64,000 nt of DNA from Azadirachta indica (taxonomy: Eukaryota > Streptophyta > Magnoliopsida > Sapindales > Meliaceae), in the NCBI GenBank assembly GCA_022749755.1, contig CM040450.1:10314913-10378912 (forward strand), given 5' to 3'. This document shows positions 1-12,429 of the stretch, piece after piece. Within the stretch, counting starts at the first letter, position 1; each line of letters begins with the position of its first letter. Below the pieces are notes generated by a model that made no database searches, had not been told where the DNA came from, and saw only the letters and a program-made list of their open reading frames with translations. The translations under genes and the position numbers were made by a program.

Positions 1-2510
1 TCAGATTTCAGTTACATTTAGATTTCAGTCATGTTCAGAGTTCAGACGAAAAAAATAAATGTTATCTTGAACTTATAATTTTAATGATATGATTTACGAT
101 TTAAACCTAATTAAAAGGTGATTTGAGTTTATTTGTACCTTATACTTGGTTAAGGTAGTTTTTTTGGCTTGGACTAGGGTTTGGGTCGGAGCTCAAAGTG
201 GATTTTTGAGCATCAAGATCTATTTTCTTCTGCGAAACACCCTACTAAAAAATAGATGATCCATTTTGCCAACTTTGAAAATTTTTTTTAAGCAAATGCA
301 TGTAGTTAGCAATAACTCACTTTTGTGTAAGGTTCTTTACTTTGATTTAAATTCTTATATGAATAAATGAAGATAAATTTCTCTCTAGTTAAACTATATT
401 AGAAGTTTGAATCACTCTGTTACATGGGTATAGATTTTTGGGCTGCTCTATGTCTATTTATAAAGGCTCTCAACATAGACTTTTAACTAAAATACTAGTA
501 TTAAGAAGGGAAAAAAGTGAATTTTATTTTTTATGGAGTAAAACTTCTCTCAAGATTTGAAACAACTATCAATCAAAGTAGTTTAATAACAAAGTATTTA
601 TTTCCTTTCCCTCGTATGAGGGTTTATGTCCCCACGATTGCATTGAGGTAGATTTCTTCTAAATTAAGAATAGATTTCACCTAAATTATGAGTAAATTTT
701 CACTCTCAATTTTCGACAAATTTCTAATATAATATTAGTAGATTGTACATGTAATTATATTATATTAAAAAAAAATATATCAATCAAAGTGAAATTTACC
801 TTTTTATCGAGAAGTAAATAATTTAAAATATCAAAATGTTTTTTAAAAAAAGAATATTTTCCTACTTTATTGCCAATAAGGATATACAATGCCTTACATT
901 ATACCCCTATAGTATCATATAGCTATGTCTAAAGAAGGCTACCAATTTAGGAATTTAAACCATGCTTTTAAGTTATTCAAGAATACAAGCAATCACATAG
1001 AAGATTAAGATGTATTTTCTTTTTGGACAACTTGAAATTGTTCGAGAATACAAGCTTCTCAATGTTCATGCTCAGTCATAAACCCAAATGATTTTAATTG
1101 GGAGAGGAATTAACCTTTGGATTAGTAGGCACAGTGTAAAATAGTTGGGCTTGGGCTTTGCCCAGTGGCTTTACATAGATACAGATTCTGCTGCTTAATT
1201 GTAAAAGGCCCATAAAAAGTGTAATGTTTAGGGGTTGGTTTGGTACTATTCGGATGAGATTTTGTATTAAAAATATAAAAGATACTAAAAAGTATATTTA
1301 TTTAAAATTTGTTCAAAATAATTTTAGATAGAATTTTTGAAACATCTCATTTACAATATTTATTCATATTACATCCTAAAAGAGGAAATATTATTAAGAA
1401 TTATTTTCTCTAATTTTTCTATTCATGATTTAAGTATTTTTAAAAAACGTTGTAGGAAATATTACACATATCTTTTTATTTTATTGATATATTTTAAGCA
1501 AATATAAAAATATATTTTTATCTAAATAAATTTTGCTCAAATTACTAATCTAGGTGAAAAATGATAAATATTATCTTCTAATTTTTCACAAATAATATTG
1601 AATCATTTTTTTAAAAACAGTTGGTAAAAGTCATGTAAGATAAACGAAAGAATATTTACTAATGGCAAGGAATAATAGTATTTATGATTTTAGTGATGTT
1701 TTGACGTTGGTAATTTTGGATTTTTATTCTTAAATTAATAACAAATTATTCAATTTAAAAATATACATTGCCCTTTGAATAATTTTACCATAATGAAATT
1801 AAGAAATAATAAAAAATTCTAATATAATGTTTGTATTAATATATTCAAAATAATAATTGGAGTAATCAATGATTAATTACTACTAAAATTTGATATAAAA
1901 TTGTTTTAGAAAATATACTCAACTAAAATAATATTATTATTTTTATTATTTTTGTATATTATATCAAGTATATATATATTTTTTAAAAAATTTAAAAATA
2001 ATTTTCAAAATTTATATTCAGAGTTGGAGCACCGATAAGGTCTAAGGGTTCTAGCCTGACCTCTAGACCCCATTATTTTTATAAATTTTTCCTATGATAT
2101 TTTTACTTTAGATATTTTTAAATTTATATAAAATTTAATCCTTACACTTTGTAACGTTGCCTATTTATCTTTTAATTTACTAATTATTTTAAAATTTAGT
2201 TGACTAACTTTACTTTTAAAAATTTTTGTTCCCTTGGTTATTTATTTTTAGCTGTATCTTGATTGTTTTAAACATATTTTGAAACATTAAAATATTACAA
2301 AGATAATTAAAAAATTTTAAATTATGTCCAATTTTAAAAGCATATTTTGAAAATTTATTCCTTGATATTCTATTTTTTTAAAAATATGTTAATTGTCTTA
2401 TTTGTTTTCATAATAAAAATAAAACCATTTATTATATTCTTGGAAACAGTCTCATACTATACATGATTTTTGTTGCTAACTTCGTTTGATGGATCATCAC
2501 TGCTCAACTT
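1..2510. other. AT-rich intergenic DNA, no gene seen
   Basis: I find no open frame with protein-like character here. The stretch is AT-rich with many homopolymer runs. It contains one SINE-like repeat copy (listed separately, about 545-778). A stretch beginning near 1,230 with GGTTGGTTTGGTA resembles the terminus of a small DNA transposon, but I could not find a matching inverted end, so no element is called. Confidence 0.5.
545..778 (+). repeat. SINE-like dispersed repeat, copy a
   Basis: The 3' half shares a recognisable tail with copies near 16.8, 22.9 and 51.9 kb: a CTCTCAATTTT segment, then AAATTTCTAATATAATATTAG, a TAGATTGTACATGTAAT segment and an A-run. The shared tail plus terminal A-run suggests retroposition. 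The tRNA-like head is not clear in this copy. Confidence 0.45.
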
Positions 2511-2517
2511 ATGATTT

Positions 2518-3970
2518 TATATTTTTATTTTTCTTAGAATGGATATTGTCATTTGAGTCGTTGTTGTTTGTGAAAAAGAACTCAAACACCTGAAGTTTTA
2601 AAATTATACAATTTAAGTCCTCCTTACTTTCTTCTTATTTCATTCCACTTCTTGAATAACTTTCATTGTTCAGAATAGCTACTCTAAATATTAGCAAAAA
2701 TTCAAAAAGACTATTTTACCCTTAAAAAATTAGTTTATAGTTAAAAGTCCACTCTAACCTTCATATTTTAAATTATTTTTAAATTCTATTACTAGATAAT
2801 ATGTTAATCATATTCAATATTTTTATTATTAATTTTATAAAATTAAAATAAAATAATTTGCTTATAATTTACGGAGAAATATCGCACAAAGAAAATTTTT
2901 TTAAATCCTAATCCAAAGAAATTATGAATATTAAAAATGTTAAATTTATTAAAAACTTCTTTTTACAAGAATAATTAGATTAAGTTTAGGCAAGAATTTT
3001 AATAATTTTTTGAAATTAGTTAACTTTGAAAATTTAAGAAAAACTTTGACAAATTGAAAATTATTTTATGCTCAATTAATTATCATGCAAATAGAATTTT
3101 GTAAACACATTATCCATAATTAAAATATAAATATTGTTTATTTATTACTACATCATAGTAAAATTAATTATAATTTATTTTCAATTTTTGTTGAATATTG
3201 CATAATTCTTTGGAATAGGATTAAAAAATATTTCTCTATGCAATATTTCTCCAAAAATTATAAACAAATTATTTTATTTTAATTTTAAAAAATTAGTAAT
3301 GAAAACAATGAGTATGATTAACATATTGTTTAGTAATAGAATTTAAAAACTTAAGCTATGAAGGTTAGAATTAGGGTAGGCAATTTTTTGAGATCAGGCC
3401 AGGTTTTTAAAAGTCCAACTTGAACCCAAAAAAATTTATATACACCCAGATTTGACTCAGGTTTGGGTTACATGTTACGTGGGCAGAGTTTCAAATTCGG
3501 AATCTAAGACCCGAATTTAAATAATTAAAAATTTTAAATTTAGGTTAGGCTTTAAAAAATTTGACCTGAATTTGTTTAAATATATAAGTTTTAGGCTAAA
3601 TTTTCAGGTACTATGATTTGGCTCAACCTGATCACGCATATACCCGGGTTTTAAAATAAAAGTCTGAGCCTATACTTTTCTACCTGGCATAGTTAGAATA
3701 GAGTTTTAACAGCTAAACTAATTTTTAAAGATAAAATAGTCTTTTTAAATTTTAGTAATATAAGAATTATTCTAAATGGTCAAACTTAGTCAGAGACTTG
3801 AATAAAATAAAAAGAAAGTAAGAAAAATTTAAATTATGCAATTTTAAACTTTAGGGATTAAAATATGTAATTTTAAAACTTTAGGTTTTTGAGTTCTTTT
3901 CCACGAACAATAAGGATTTAAATGACAATATCCTTTCTTGAAAAGGAGAAGAAAGAAAAAAATAAAAAGG
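2518..3970. mobile_element. Long fold-back (inverted-repeat) DNA element
   Basis: The left arm (about 2,530-2,960) and right arm (about 3,170-3,960) are reverse complements over roughly 400 bp. Matching landmarks include GGATATTGTCATTT near 2,543 against its complement near 3,925, and AATATGTTAATCATA near 2,800 against its complement near 3,325. The right arm is interrupted by a separate 320-bp insertion. The internal spacer is about 200 bp and no transposase is visible. Long terminal inverted repeats with no coding capacity suit a MULE-derived or other fold-back MITE. Exact ends and target-site duplication are not resolved. Confidence 0.7.
3372..3691. mobile_element. hAT-like non-autonomous element nested in the fold-back element
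   Basis: A 320-bp segment is missing from the opposite arm of the enclosing inverted repeat, which acts as an empty site. It is flanked by a perfect 8-bp direct repeat, GTTAGAAT, at 3,364-3,371 and 3,692-3,699. The left end reads TAGGGTAGGCA and the complement of the right end TATGCCAGG, an imperfect inverted terminus. Eight-base duplications and TAGGG-like ends are typical of hAT elements. No coding region. Confidence 0.7.
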
Positions 3971-4899
3971 CCCTGCGATTATTCTAGTAACTATATACTA
4001 TTTATTTGTCAGTATGATTTGAATATAGATATTAAGTTATTTATTTTTAAAAAATTACAAAAATAAGAACTAATATTTCACATATATATCCATATAAATA
4101 ATAGATATTAAAGCTAATGATAAATTTGATGATCGACTAATAGGATAGGATAATAAAAATATCATAGTTTCACCTACTTCTACAATATCTTAACCTCTTC
4201 GAACAATTGGATAAAACAAAATCTTTTTGGGGTTTTCTTGCACATAATTACTTAGTCATTAATCAATACAAGCTCCTACTTATTAGTCTATATCAAATGC
4301 GACAAGAGTCTAACTAGTCTGTTTCTAATTTTCACTCTCAAACGTAGTGTTTTTAGGATCAATTATCTCTTTCTAAATCTAAATGGATTAACCCAAAGAT
4401 GCAAAAAGCTTTTCAATTACAGCGATTGACAAAGGTTAGTCACTTATTTGTTGTCTTGATTAGGACATGCATTAACTATTTGTCTTTGTTCACTTATATC
4501 TAGTGATATTTTAGGTACTATTTCACATGACAATATTTCATTGTGTTTTCTATCAATTAGTAAAACATATTGGTCTATTATTTAATAATAATACTATATT
4601 TCTCATAATCTATTTGTTTTCACTGTGATGTTTGAGGATCTTCACCTCATGCTACTGTAGAAGTTCTAAATATTTTATTATATTTTATTGGTCATTATTC
4701 TCGATATACATAGTTCTAGATACTTTACTATATTTTATTGATTATTATTCTCGGTACACATGGTTATATCTTATAAAGTAAATATATGAATTTCCTAAAG
4801 TTTATTGTGACCTTACTACTACTAGTAAAATACAATTATTTTGTTCTATTAAAATATTTTGCATTAACAATGCCAAAAGTGTAGGGATATGTTAAACTT

Positions 4900-7650
4900 T
4901 CTTCATGCAAGTATGGTACTTTTGTTAGTGTACCTGTGTAGGCATTTCTTAATAAAATGGATGAGCTAAGCGTAAACGTAGATGTATTTCAGAAATTATC
5001 TTTGTTATTCTTATCTCTGTCTCCTATCTAGAACGTTTATGGGGAAAAGTTGCTTTTACAATTATATACATGATTAACTATATTCCTTCTCATGTTATTG
5101 CAAATTAGTCGCATTTTGAAAACCTCTATATAAGCCCATCTAGTTAGCAACTTTTCAAGATTTTTTATTGTGCTTATTTTATTCTTCTTCAATTTTATGA
5201 ATATACCAAAAATTAGAACAATGCGCAATAGGGTATGTTGTTTCTTGGATATTGTATAGAATTAGGTTATAGTTATTGCGATTCTATCTAACTAACTTTA
5301 TATCTCTGACTATGTGATCTTTTAGAAATATAAAATATTCTCTTTCATTTTTTTTTTGTTTGAGTCATCTCAATTAAATAATTTCTTTACTAATACCTTT
5401 ATTTATAAATTTCTTTATGACTTCAAGCTAAATCTTTCTTCTGAGCATATAAACATATGCAACATAATTTAGCTTACTCTTGCAAGTTGAGCTTATTTAC
5501 TGGGTCTGTATCTGCTAGCCCATGTCTATGAGTCCTTTCTTCCTAATTCTTTACTTCTTTGTCTAGCTAATCCGATAAGAGAACTTCTTGTTAAACTTAT
5601 GAATTTTCATTGCTTTTTTAGTACTCTTTCTTGATATGAGCCTCAATTTTACTCCGAAACTAGTTTTTACCCAATATGATACTAAGAAATGGCAAAAAAC
5701 TTATAGGCCCTTACAAAATGACATACTTAGGATTTAGTTGAATTTTGACTTAACAAGATTATAGCTGGATACAAGTCGGTTTATAAGATAAAAACAACAC
5801 GATAACTTAATTGAAATTTTTGACAAAGCTTAATTTATTGCTAAAGAGCTTCACTTAAGAGTATGACATTGACTATGAAGAGACCTTTGCACAAGTTGCT
5901 TACCTAAGTTGTGTATGCAATTTATTAACTACTACTCTTAAATGCTAATGGATACTATTTTAGATAGATGTCAAAAATATTTTTGTTAATAGTGATCTTA
6001 CTAAAAAAGTTTATATAAAGCCTTCTTATAGATATTTACATCCTTTACAAAGACTATACAAGCTTCAATGTGCCTTATATAGCATTAAACACCATTCAAG
6101 CTTGGTTTGCTAAGTTCAACACTATAGTCGGTCCAACAATTTGGTTTTGATTCCAACTCCCAGGACTTATATTTTTTATTTATCTGCCGTGAAAATCATG
6201 GTTGTATCATCCTATTACTCCATATAGATAATTTGATCGTTAATAATGATAATTTTGATGGCATCTATGATCTCACGATTTCTTTTTAATAAAATTTTGA
6301 GATAAAAAATCTTGGCAAGTTTGGTTGAAGAATGACTCTCTGTTGGTGATATCTTTGCAACAAAATAGGAAGCTTTTCCTTGCCATAATTTTATCTAACC
6401 ATTGGTTGTATTGTTGCTCCATTATGCATAGGATAATTTTTTGATACTATCATACTTTTTGGGAAAAAAATGGTGGCTAATAAGCTAGCTAACTTGGGGA
6501 TTTAGGGGAATGATTTGACTTGGTGGAATCACCCTTTTGGTTTTAGTCAACTTTATAAAGACATAGTCAACTCTATAAAGACATATTTAATTTTTTTAAC
6601 TTTAGGTTTTGTTGATGGTTCGAAATTGGAATTGTGTTCTCTTTTTTTTTTTTTTCTATTTTTCCCTTTGTAGTTGAAAGCAATTTTCTTCTTCACAGGA
6701 TAGGATGCATACTACCTTCCCCTTATCCCGATATTTTATTTCATTAATTGTAATGCATTTATCCTTGTTTTGAAGTTTATTTAGAGAAAAAAATCCTACT
6801 CTTTTTATCTACTTTCTTATTCTTGATGTACTTTCTAATTTTGATGGATATTAATTTTTGCAAGCCAAATATACATATGATCTCCTTGCTCGAGTTAATT
6901 TGACTAATAGTATGATAAATTCTACTTTACTTTAATAAAATGTCAAAATCAGAATACCAGATGAAGCTCCACTCTTTGATGTTATAGTTGATAAATAGTT
7001 GGTTAGAAGTTTGGTCTATCTTACAGTGACTCGCCCTGATATCTCTTATACTATTCATATTATTAGTTAATATATGCATGCACCTCACTCTACTCATTAT
7101 GCCATTATTCTCCATATTCTTTGGTATATTAAAAGGACCATTTTTTATAGTCACTGCTTCTCCACATGTTTGTTTCTTGAGCTTCGTGCTTTCTTTGATG
7201 TAGTTGGGCTAATGCTTCCATTGATTGGTGTTCTAAATTTTTTTTTTTTCTAAGTGATTCTTTCAATTTCTGATGATGTAAGAAACAAAACATTATTGTA
7301 CAATCTAATACTGCGGCTAAATATTATGCTCTTACTAATATTGCACATGGAATTATTTTGACTTTGTTGGTTGCTCCCTGATATATGGGCATTCCTTCTA
7401 TCGAGATCACATCTCTTATGTTGTAACAACATAGTACTATGTACATTGTTCACAATAATATTTTTTTGTGAATACATCAAATATATTGAGTTTGATTGTC
7501 ACATTATCTATTTGCATATTACATAGGAACATATTACACTTCATTCCATATCCTTATTTGATCAACCAATTCACATTTTTACAAAATGCCACCCTCTTGA
7601 CTGCTTATGTGACTTGATATCCAAAATTAAATTCTCTTCCATTATTCTTC
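4900..7650 (+). pseudogene. Decayed Ty1/copia polyprotein relic (integrase-RT-RNase H)
   Basis: Conceptual reading in shifting + frames recovers copia pol blocks in order. Around 4,955-5,340 there is integrase C-terminal sequence: an N-G-x-A-K-R-K-R-R motif followed by L-E-R-L-W-G-K-V-A-F-T, with a later F-L-G-Y. Around 5,760-6,350 is reverse transcriptase with a degraded Y-I-D-N (usually Y-V-D-D) and an F-E-I-K-N-L-G segment. Around 6,990-7,640 is RNase H, with V-Y-L-T-V-T-R-P-D-I-S-Y and an L-I-S-K-I-K end. Many stops and frameshifts interrupt it, so it is long dead. LTRs were not identified. Confidence 0.75.
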
Positions 7651-10450
7651 TTGTATATAAATATAATTAGCACTATATATTCTTATTTAGTACCATATAT
7701 TCTTTTACCTTTTTATTTGCCTTATAAAACCTATATAAAGAATAACCTTATACGTTCCTCAAGAAATATATAAAATATAAAATTTGTATCTTCATTACCG
7801 ATATATAATAGAATGTACGTAAAAATGTTTTCCCTGAAAGTAATATCATATCAAATATCAATGATAAATTAATTCATCCTATTACAAGCTGCCTGCAATG
7901 GGATGTTGACTGATAATTCAATCTAAAAATTTGGATCTAAATCTAAAAAGAAAAAGTAAATACTATTTTTTCAACTTCAACAATAACATCATGAACATTC
8001 CTACAATAACATTTTAATCCATTTAGGCCGTTGATTCTCTTAGTAAAACTACAGTAGCCTAAGAAGCTAGAAACCCACTGTAGATTTAATTGGCAACGAC
8101 GCTGCCTACACGGTTACAATAAAACGCACAGCATACTTGTTATTAATTACGCGGCACAACGCGGCAACGGCAACCCTGTTAGGCCGCCTTTCTATGCAAC
8201 ACGGTTCCAGCGTATTGAGGCTCAATACACTTTACAGATCAACTCCTTCAATATCTCCAAATCGACGTTATCCACTTGATCATCAGTTACGTACCCTCAA
8301 TCCAATCTCTGTCTCTTTCAACAAGCATTACCTCCACTTAGTAAATAATCGGCGTAAGCCGCAGATTTATTTTATTACAAACGTGATTCCAGACACTAGA
8401 CATAGATTCTTTCTCTGTTCCTTATGTATTAAGATTCTGGGCTCAATTTTCTTGCACACATAATTAAGCAATTACTGAAATCCAGTTTTAATCCAACCTT
8501 AATTTTATTACTGGTGATTTAACTTTTTTACCACTACATATAGCACAGTTATGGATGGATGTTTAATCGGAGAATTGGTTAATTTTGTTTTAATAAGAAA
8601 TTTTTGAAGGGAAATTGTGAATAATAGTTTGAAACAGTTATCAAAATTATTTTATTGGGTTTATGAAAATTTGAAGCTAAAAATTTTTAGGGATGATGTT
8701 GATAGCTAGTGGGATTCAAAAGGATAAATGACAAACATTCTTAAAATTTGGCTAAAAAAATATTTTTGTCCCATTAGTTTTATAAATGCTAGACAGATTT
8801 TTCTTAGTTGAAGAATTTTATTGGTTTGGATAATTTAGTGCTCGATTTTTTTATTAATTAAAAAACTTTTTTATATTAAAAATCTTTTTAATTTTTTTAA
8901 TGTACTTTTGTTGACAATTGAACAGGTTCGGGATTTAAAAAATTATTTTTTTTTTACTGAAAAAATCTTAAATTTTAAGATTTTAATAGAACAACTTTTT
9001 AAAATTTTTTAAGAGATTAAATTATTTAAAATATTTTTATTTTATTTTATAATATATATAACCATAAAACTTATCTATTAAAATAATTACATAATTTTTT
9101 AATAGCTATTTATAATATTCAAACAACATTACTTTTTTAATAGTTATTTATGACATTCAAACAATTAAAAAATTTTTTTTAAAAACTTTACTTATTAAAA
9201 GTTTAATATATAAAAGTTTAATTCAAAAAATTGTACTTGAAAAGCTAAAGCAAATGAACCCTTATTCATTTTTATGCCATAATTACTATAATCCCGTTTT
9301 AATCATAATCATAATAGTTAAATGTATTATATTATTTCTATTTTCAAAGTTAATATATTAAAATGCATATTTTATCAAAACTTAAGCATCTACATATCCT
9401 TTTCCCAATTCAAAATGAACAATAAATATAAATGTTTTAATTCCAAAGTGATAGGTTCAATATTATCAATAAGTATAAATATTTTAAGCCCGATGTGTTA
9501 GATATAAGAGGTAAGGCAATCAAAAGGTGGGAATTCTTCTTGTTTCCACTTTCCTCAAATTAGAAAGGATAAAAGCTTGATGCTTCTTATTCCAAGATTT
9601 TGCAATTTAATTATTGTTAATATAATAACATTTTGAGTTGGAGGTTGGTAATTCATTGAAGGTTGGTGGTGACTTAGTTCTCTCTAATTAGTAGGTCAAG
9701 AGCAATATCATGCATTTTATACCAAATTAATGCTCGTAAATATCGTCATGATGCTTGCATTAGACGTGCTCTCATGTGTCTTAGTTGGTACAGGATTGTG
9801 ACTTCTAAAGCAGAATCACTTTCATGTTTCAGCTTAAGGGCATATCTATGTATATATATATACATCAAAAATGCTTTTGATTCAGCCTGGGGCATATATG
9901 TATCTTATTAATATTTGAGAAATTAAACCGCTTTTTGTGGTTCGTATAACAGAAAAGTTCAGGGACATAAAATATAAACCACAAAATATTTAATCCGAGT
10001 AATTATATAGAAAATAAAGTATATAATTGATTCATGTGTCTTGTTTAAGATTCCCAATTGATGATGATGATCATCATTATGCTCCAAACGTTGATTGGAA
10101 GTGTTTCACTTTTGTTATTGCAACAGTTTTGTCCATTTTGTTTGGTGTAAAAGATCATGTTTGGCAACATATTGGAATGAGCACTTTGGAAAAATCAATG
10201 TCATTTATTAGGACAACATATGCAACAAAATAAAGAGATTCCATATATAGGATGAACAGAACATACCATAAGATGCCTTGCCTGCATCACAATTTATTTC
10301 TAATTAAGTCAAACACAAGAATGATAGGATTTTCAACAATTTCTATAAGTTCTTAAATGTGTGGATCAGTCTGATATATATTAAGTTATTTACAGGAAAC
10401 TATAGGCATCATTTTTATTAATTAATTTATTGTGTAGTTTATTCGCCATT

Positions 10451-10454
<4 letters not shown>

Positions 10455-10482
<28 letters not shown>
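10455..10482. repeat. (TA)n microsatellite
   Basis: An uninterrupted TA dinucleotide run of about 14 units. Confidence 0.9.
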
Positions 10483-10688
10483 CTCAGTTTAATTATTTCT
10501 TGAATTTGCTCAATTAAATTGAATGTGCTATTTTTTTTTTTTTCATTGTGTGTGACATAAATAAATGAACAATGTAAGTTAACGAGAGCGGATTTAATTG
10601 ATCAACTTATGGGAATACAAATTAGAAATAAAAATGCTATTGGGATGCTTATTTTTTTGCAAACTTGTTGCACAAAACTTGTTTAGGC

Positions 10689-10738
10689 CACACTATATAT
10701 GTGTGTGTGTGTGTGTCTATATATATATATATATATAG
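10689..10738. repeat. Compound TA/GT/TA microsatellite
   Basis: A TA segment, a GT run of about eight units, then a TA run of about ten units, in direct succession. Confidence 0.9.
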
Positions 10739-11350
10739 AAATTTAAAAGAGAATTAATCTAAATTTTCAATAGATCATAGAATGTCTAAATATGTTTATC
10801 TTTTTGATTTTGTTATATTTATAGAAAGATATATAATAAATTTATTTAAAATTTTCATATTATGCCAAAAATAAAGAATTTGACTTTTTTACTTAATAGA
10901 AAGAGTGTTTTAAGATTGTTATCAATTAAATTTTAAAAAAGAAATATACTGAATTACATAAAATAGATAAATTTAGTTAATTAAAAATGAAGAAAAAAAT
11001 TCCTTCCTTTTCTTGAAAATAATAGGTATATTCAAATAAAAATTATCTTTTAGTGAATTAGAAAACATTATTGGTTAGATCGTACCTTATTATGATTTAT
11101 ATAATTAAAGTGTCACATGGGTATTAGTTTATTGGAATGAGTAAAGGTTGTAGAGAATAAAAACCCTAGAAATGCACAAGTAGTAGTAGTAATAGTGGTG
11201 TTTTCTTTAACATTCTCGAGAGTTAATGATTTAATGAAATCTAATAAATTAGATATTAAGGCAAATGAATAATACCTAAAAGCATCACTATTCTTGACGT
11301 TAAGATAGGCAGCAGTTTATATTGCTGCGCAGAAACGCAGTCCAACCCAG

Positions 11351-11494
11351 ATGTCCAACACAAAAGCTGGCTTACACCCCAACCTTTCAAAGACCGCAGT
11401 TCAGAAACAACTGGTTTGCACTTTACCACTCAGAACTCTGCTAAATCTTCTCTCTGCAACCAAATTTCACTCTCTGAAAATCCGTCCTCCATAA
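11351..11494 (+). other. Upstream ORF 1 of the ERF gene (47 codons)
   Basis: An ATG at 11,351 opens a 47-codon frame that stops at TAA (11,492-11,494). The stop abuts the next ATG at 11,495 in the same frame. It counts as an upstream ORF only if transcription starts before 11,351; a weak TTTATATT element near 11,318 leaves this open. No recognisable peptide. Confidence 0.35.
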
Positions 11495-11761
11495 ATGGCT
11501 TCTCTCATCACCTCTTTCAAACCCACCATCGGCTTCCCGCCATTAGCCGTAATTACAACACCGGCGCCATGCATTACTCTAGGCCAAATAAAACTACAAA
11601 CCCTAGCAGCAGTAGCAGTGGAAGCAATGCTTCTAGTGCTGCTGCAAGAGGAACTTCAGCTCCAGGTCGTCATCCGACATATCGAGGAGTTAGGCGTCGG
11701 AGTAGCGGCAAATGGGTATCTGAAATTAGGGAGCCAAGAAAGCCTACTAAGATTTGGTTAG
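11495..11761 (+). other. Upstream ORF 2 overlapping the ERF start (88 codons)
   Basis: This ATG has A at -3 and G at +4, a better plant initiation context than the ERF ATG at 11,569. It opens an 88-codon frame that overlaps the ERF coding sequence in another frame by about 190 nt. Its N-terminus ([10 protein letters not shown]) is transit-peptide-like by chance composition, and the rest reads as an out-of-frame shadow of the ERF N-terminus. If present in the mRNA it should reduce ERF translation. Confidence 0.45.
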
Positions 11762-12183
11762 GGACATTTCCTACTCCTGAAATGGCGGCTATTGCTCATG
11801 ATGTGGCGGCACTTGCCCTAAAAGGTCAAGAAGCTGAGCTTAACTTCCCAGATTCGGCTGCTTCTTTACCTGTTCCTGCTTCTACCTCTCCACGTGATAT
11901 ACAGGCGGCTGCAGCCTCTGCTGCGGCAGCATTAGGGGCTGCAAGAGATGCTCTATCTGGGATTGAGACTGATGAAGCTATGACTGATAATAATGTCTTG
12001 GAGCCAGAGAAACAAATGGTTAATGACTTTGTGGATGAAGATTTGATCTTTAATATGCCTAATCTTCTGGTGAATATGGCTGAAGGGATGCTTCTTAGTC
12101 CTCCTCGTTTAGACATTGCTGGGGATGATGCTGCTGCTGATTTTAGCAGCGGAGATGATCAGAACCTTTGGAAATTCCCTTAA
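11569..12183 (+). CDS. AP2/ERF-domain transcription factor, DREB subfamily (A-4 / ERF025-ERF027-like)
   Basis: Intronless gene for a 204-aa nuclear DNA-binding regulator. A Ser/Ala-rich N-terminus (residues 1-33) precedes a single AP2 domain at about 36-94: [20 protein letters not shown] and A-A-L-A-L-K-G. Val50 and Glu55 match the DREB-type positions, which predicts binding to DRE/CRT (GCCGAC-like) elements. After the domain come [13 protein letters not shown] and S-P-R-D-I-Q-A-A-A, then an acidic C-terminus with [11 protein letters not shown] and [11 protein letters not shown], a layout I associate with the ERF025-027 clade. I chose the first in-frame ATG (11,569); the frame stays open upstream to 11,416 only from a TTG. 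Two upstream ATGs are listed separately. Length is normal for the family. Exact ortholog not claimed. Confidence 0.9.
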   Translation: MHYSRPNKTTNPSSSSSGSNASSAAARGTSAPGRHPTYRGVRRRSSGKWVSEIREPRKPTKIWLGTFPTPEMAAIAHDVAALALKGQEAELNFPDSAASLPVPASTSPRDIQAAAASAAAALGAARDALSGIETDEAMTDNNVLEPEKQMVNDFVDEDLIFNMPNLLVNMAEGMLLSPPRLDIAGDDAAADFSSGDDQNLWKFP

Positions 12184-12221
12184 TTATCTTCTATATCAAT
12201 AATTATACTTCCCCTGCTACC

Positions 12222-12245
12222 AAAAAAAAAAAAAAAAAAAAAAAA
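12222..12245 (+). repeat. A24 homopolymer just after the ERF stop
   Basis: An uninterrupted run of 24 A begins about 39 bp past the TAA. ERF genes are usually intronless, so this does not by itself indicate a retrocopy; the downstream sequence still has ordinary poly(A)-signal-like AATAATAATA near 12,450. Confidence 0.85.
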
Positions 12246-12429
12246 GCCGAAAAACTGAAACTAATAAGTCTGTCTCGCATGGAAATCCCAATGCAAGACC
12301 ATAAATCTATAATGCGTGTATGAGTGGCTTTCTTTTTATTGTTTTGTACAGGAGCTTTTGTTTGGGGTTTGCTGTTGTTGCACCTTGCTGTAATAGTACT
12401 GCTTCGATGAGTCGTGTACAATGCGCGAC

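Larger units (their letters stand above)
7660..11150. other. Intergenic stretch without a supported gene
   Basis: Two short open frames exist (8,137-8,463 and 10,027-10,233), but both begin at TTG and have no recognisable domain, so I do not call them genes. A MITE-like AT-rich segment may occupy about 8,795-9,262: its end GCAAATGAACCCTTA resembles the end of the element at 52.6-53.0 kb. Two microsatellites lie near 10.45 and 10.7 kb. Confidence 0.5.

Noticed and set aside
8137..8463. 108-aa open frame
   Set aside because: Starts with TTG, has no recognisable domain and no paralog in the window; not enough to call a gene.
10027..10233. 68-aa open frame with a hydrophobic stretch
   Set aside because: TTG start, no conserved motif, isolated in repeat-rich DNA.
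11416..11568. N-terminal extension of the ERF protein by 51 residues
   Set aside because: The extension begins at TTG, has no ATG and reads as 5' untranslated sequence; the normal family length is met from 11,569.
11569..12245. ERF gene as a processed retrocopy because of the nearby A24 run
   Set aside because: The run lies only about 39 bp after the stop, no flanking duplication was found, and genes of this family are normally intronless.
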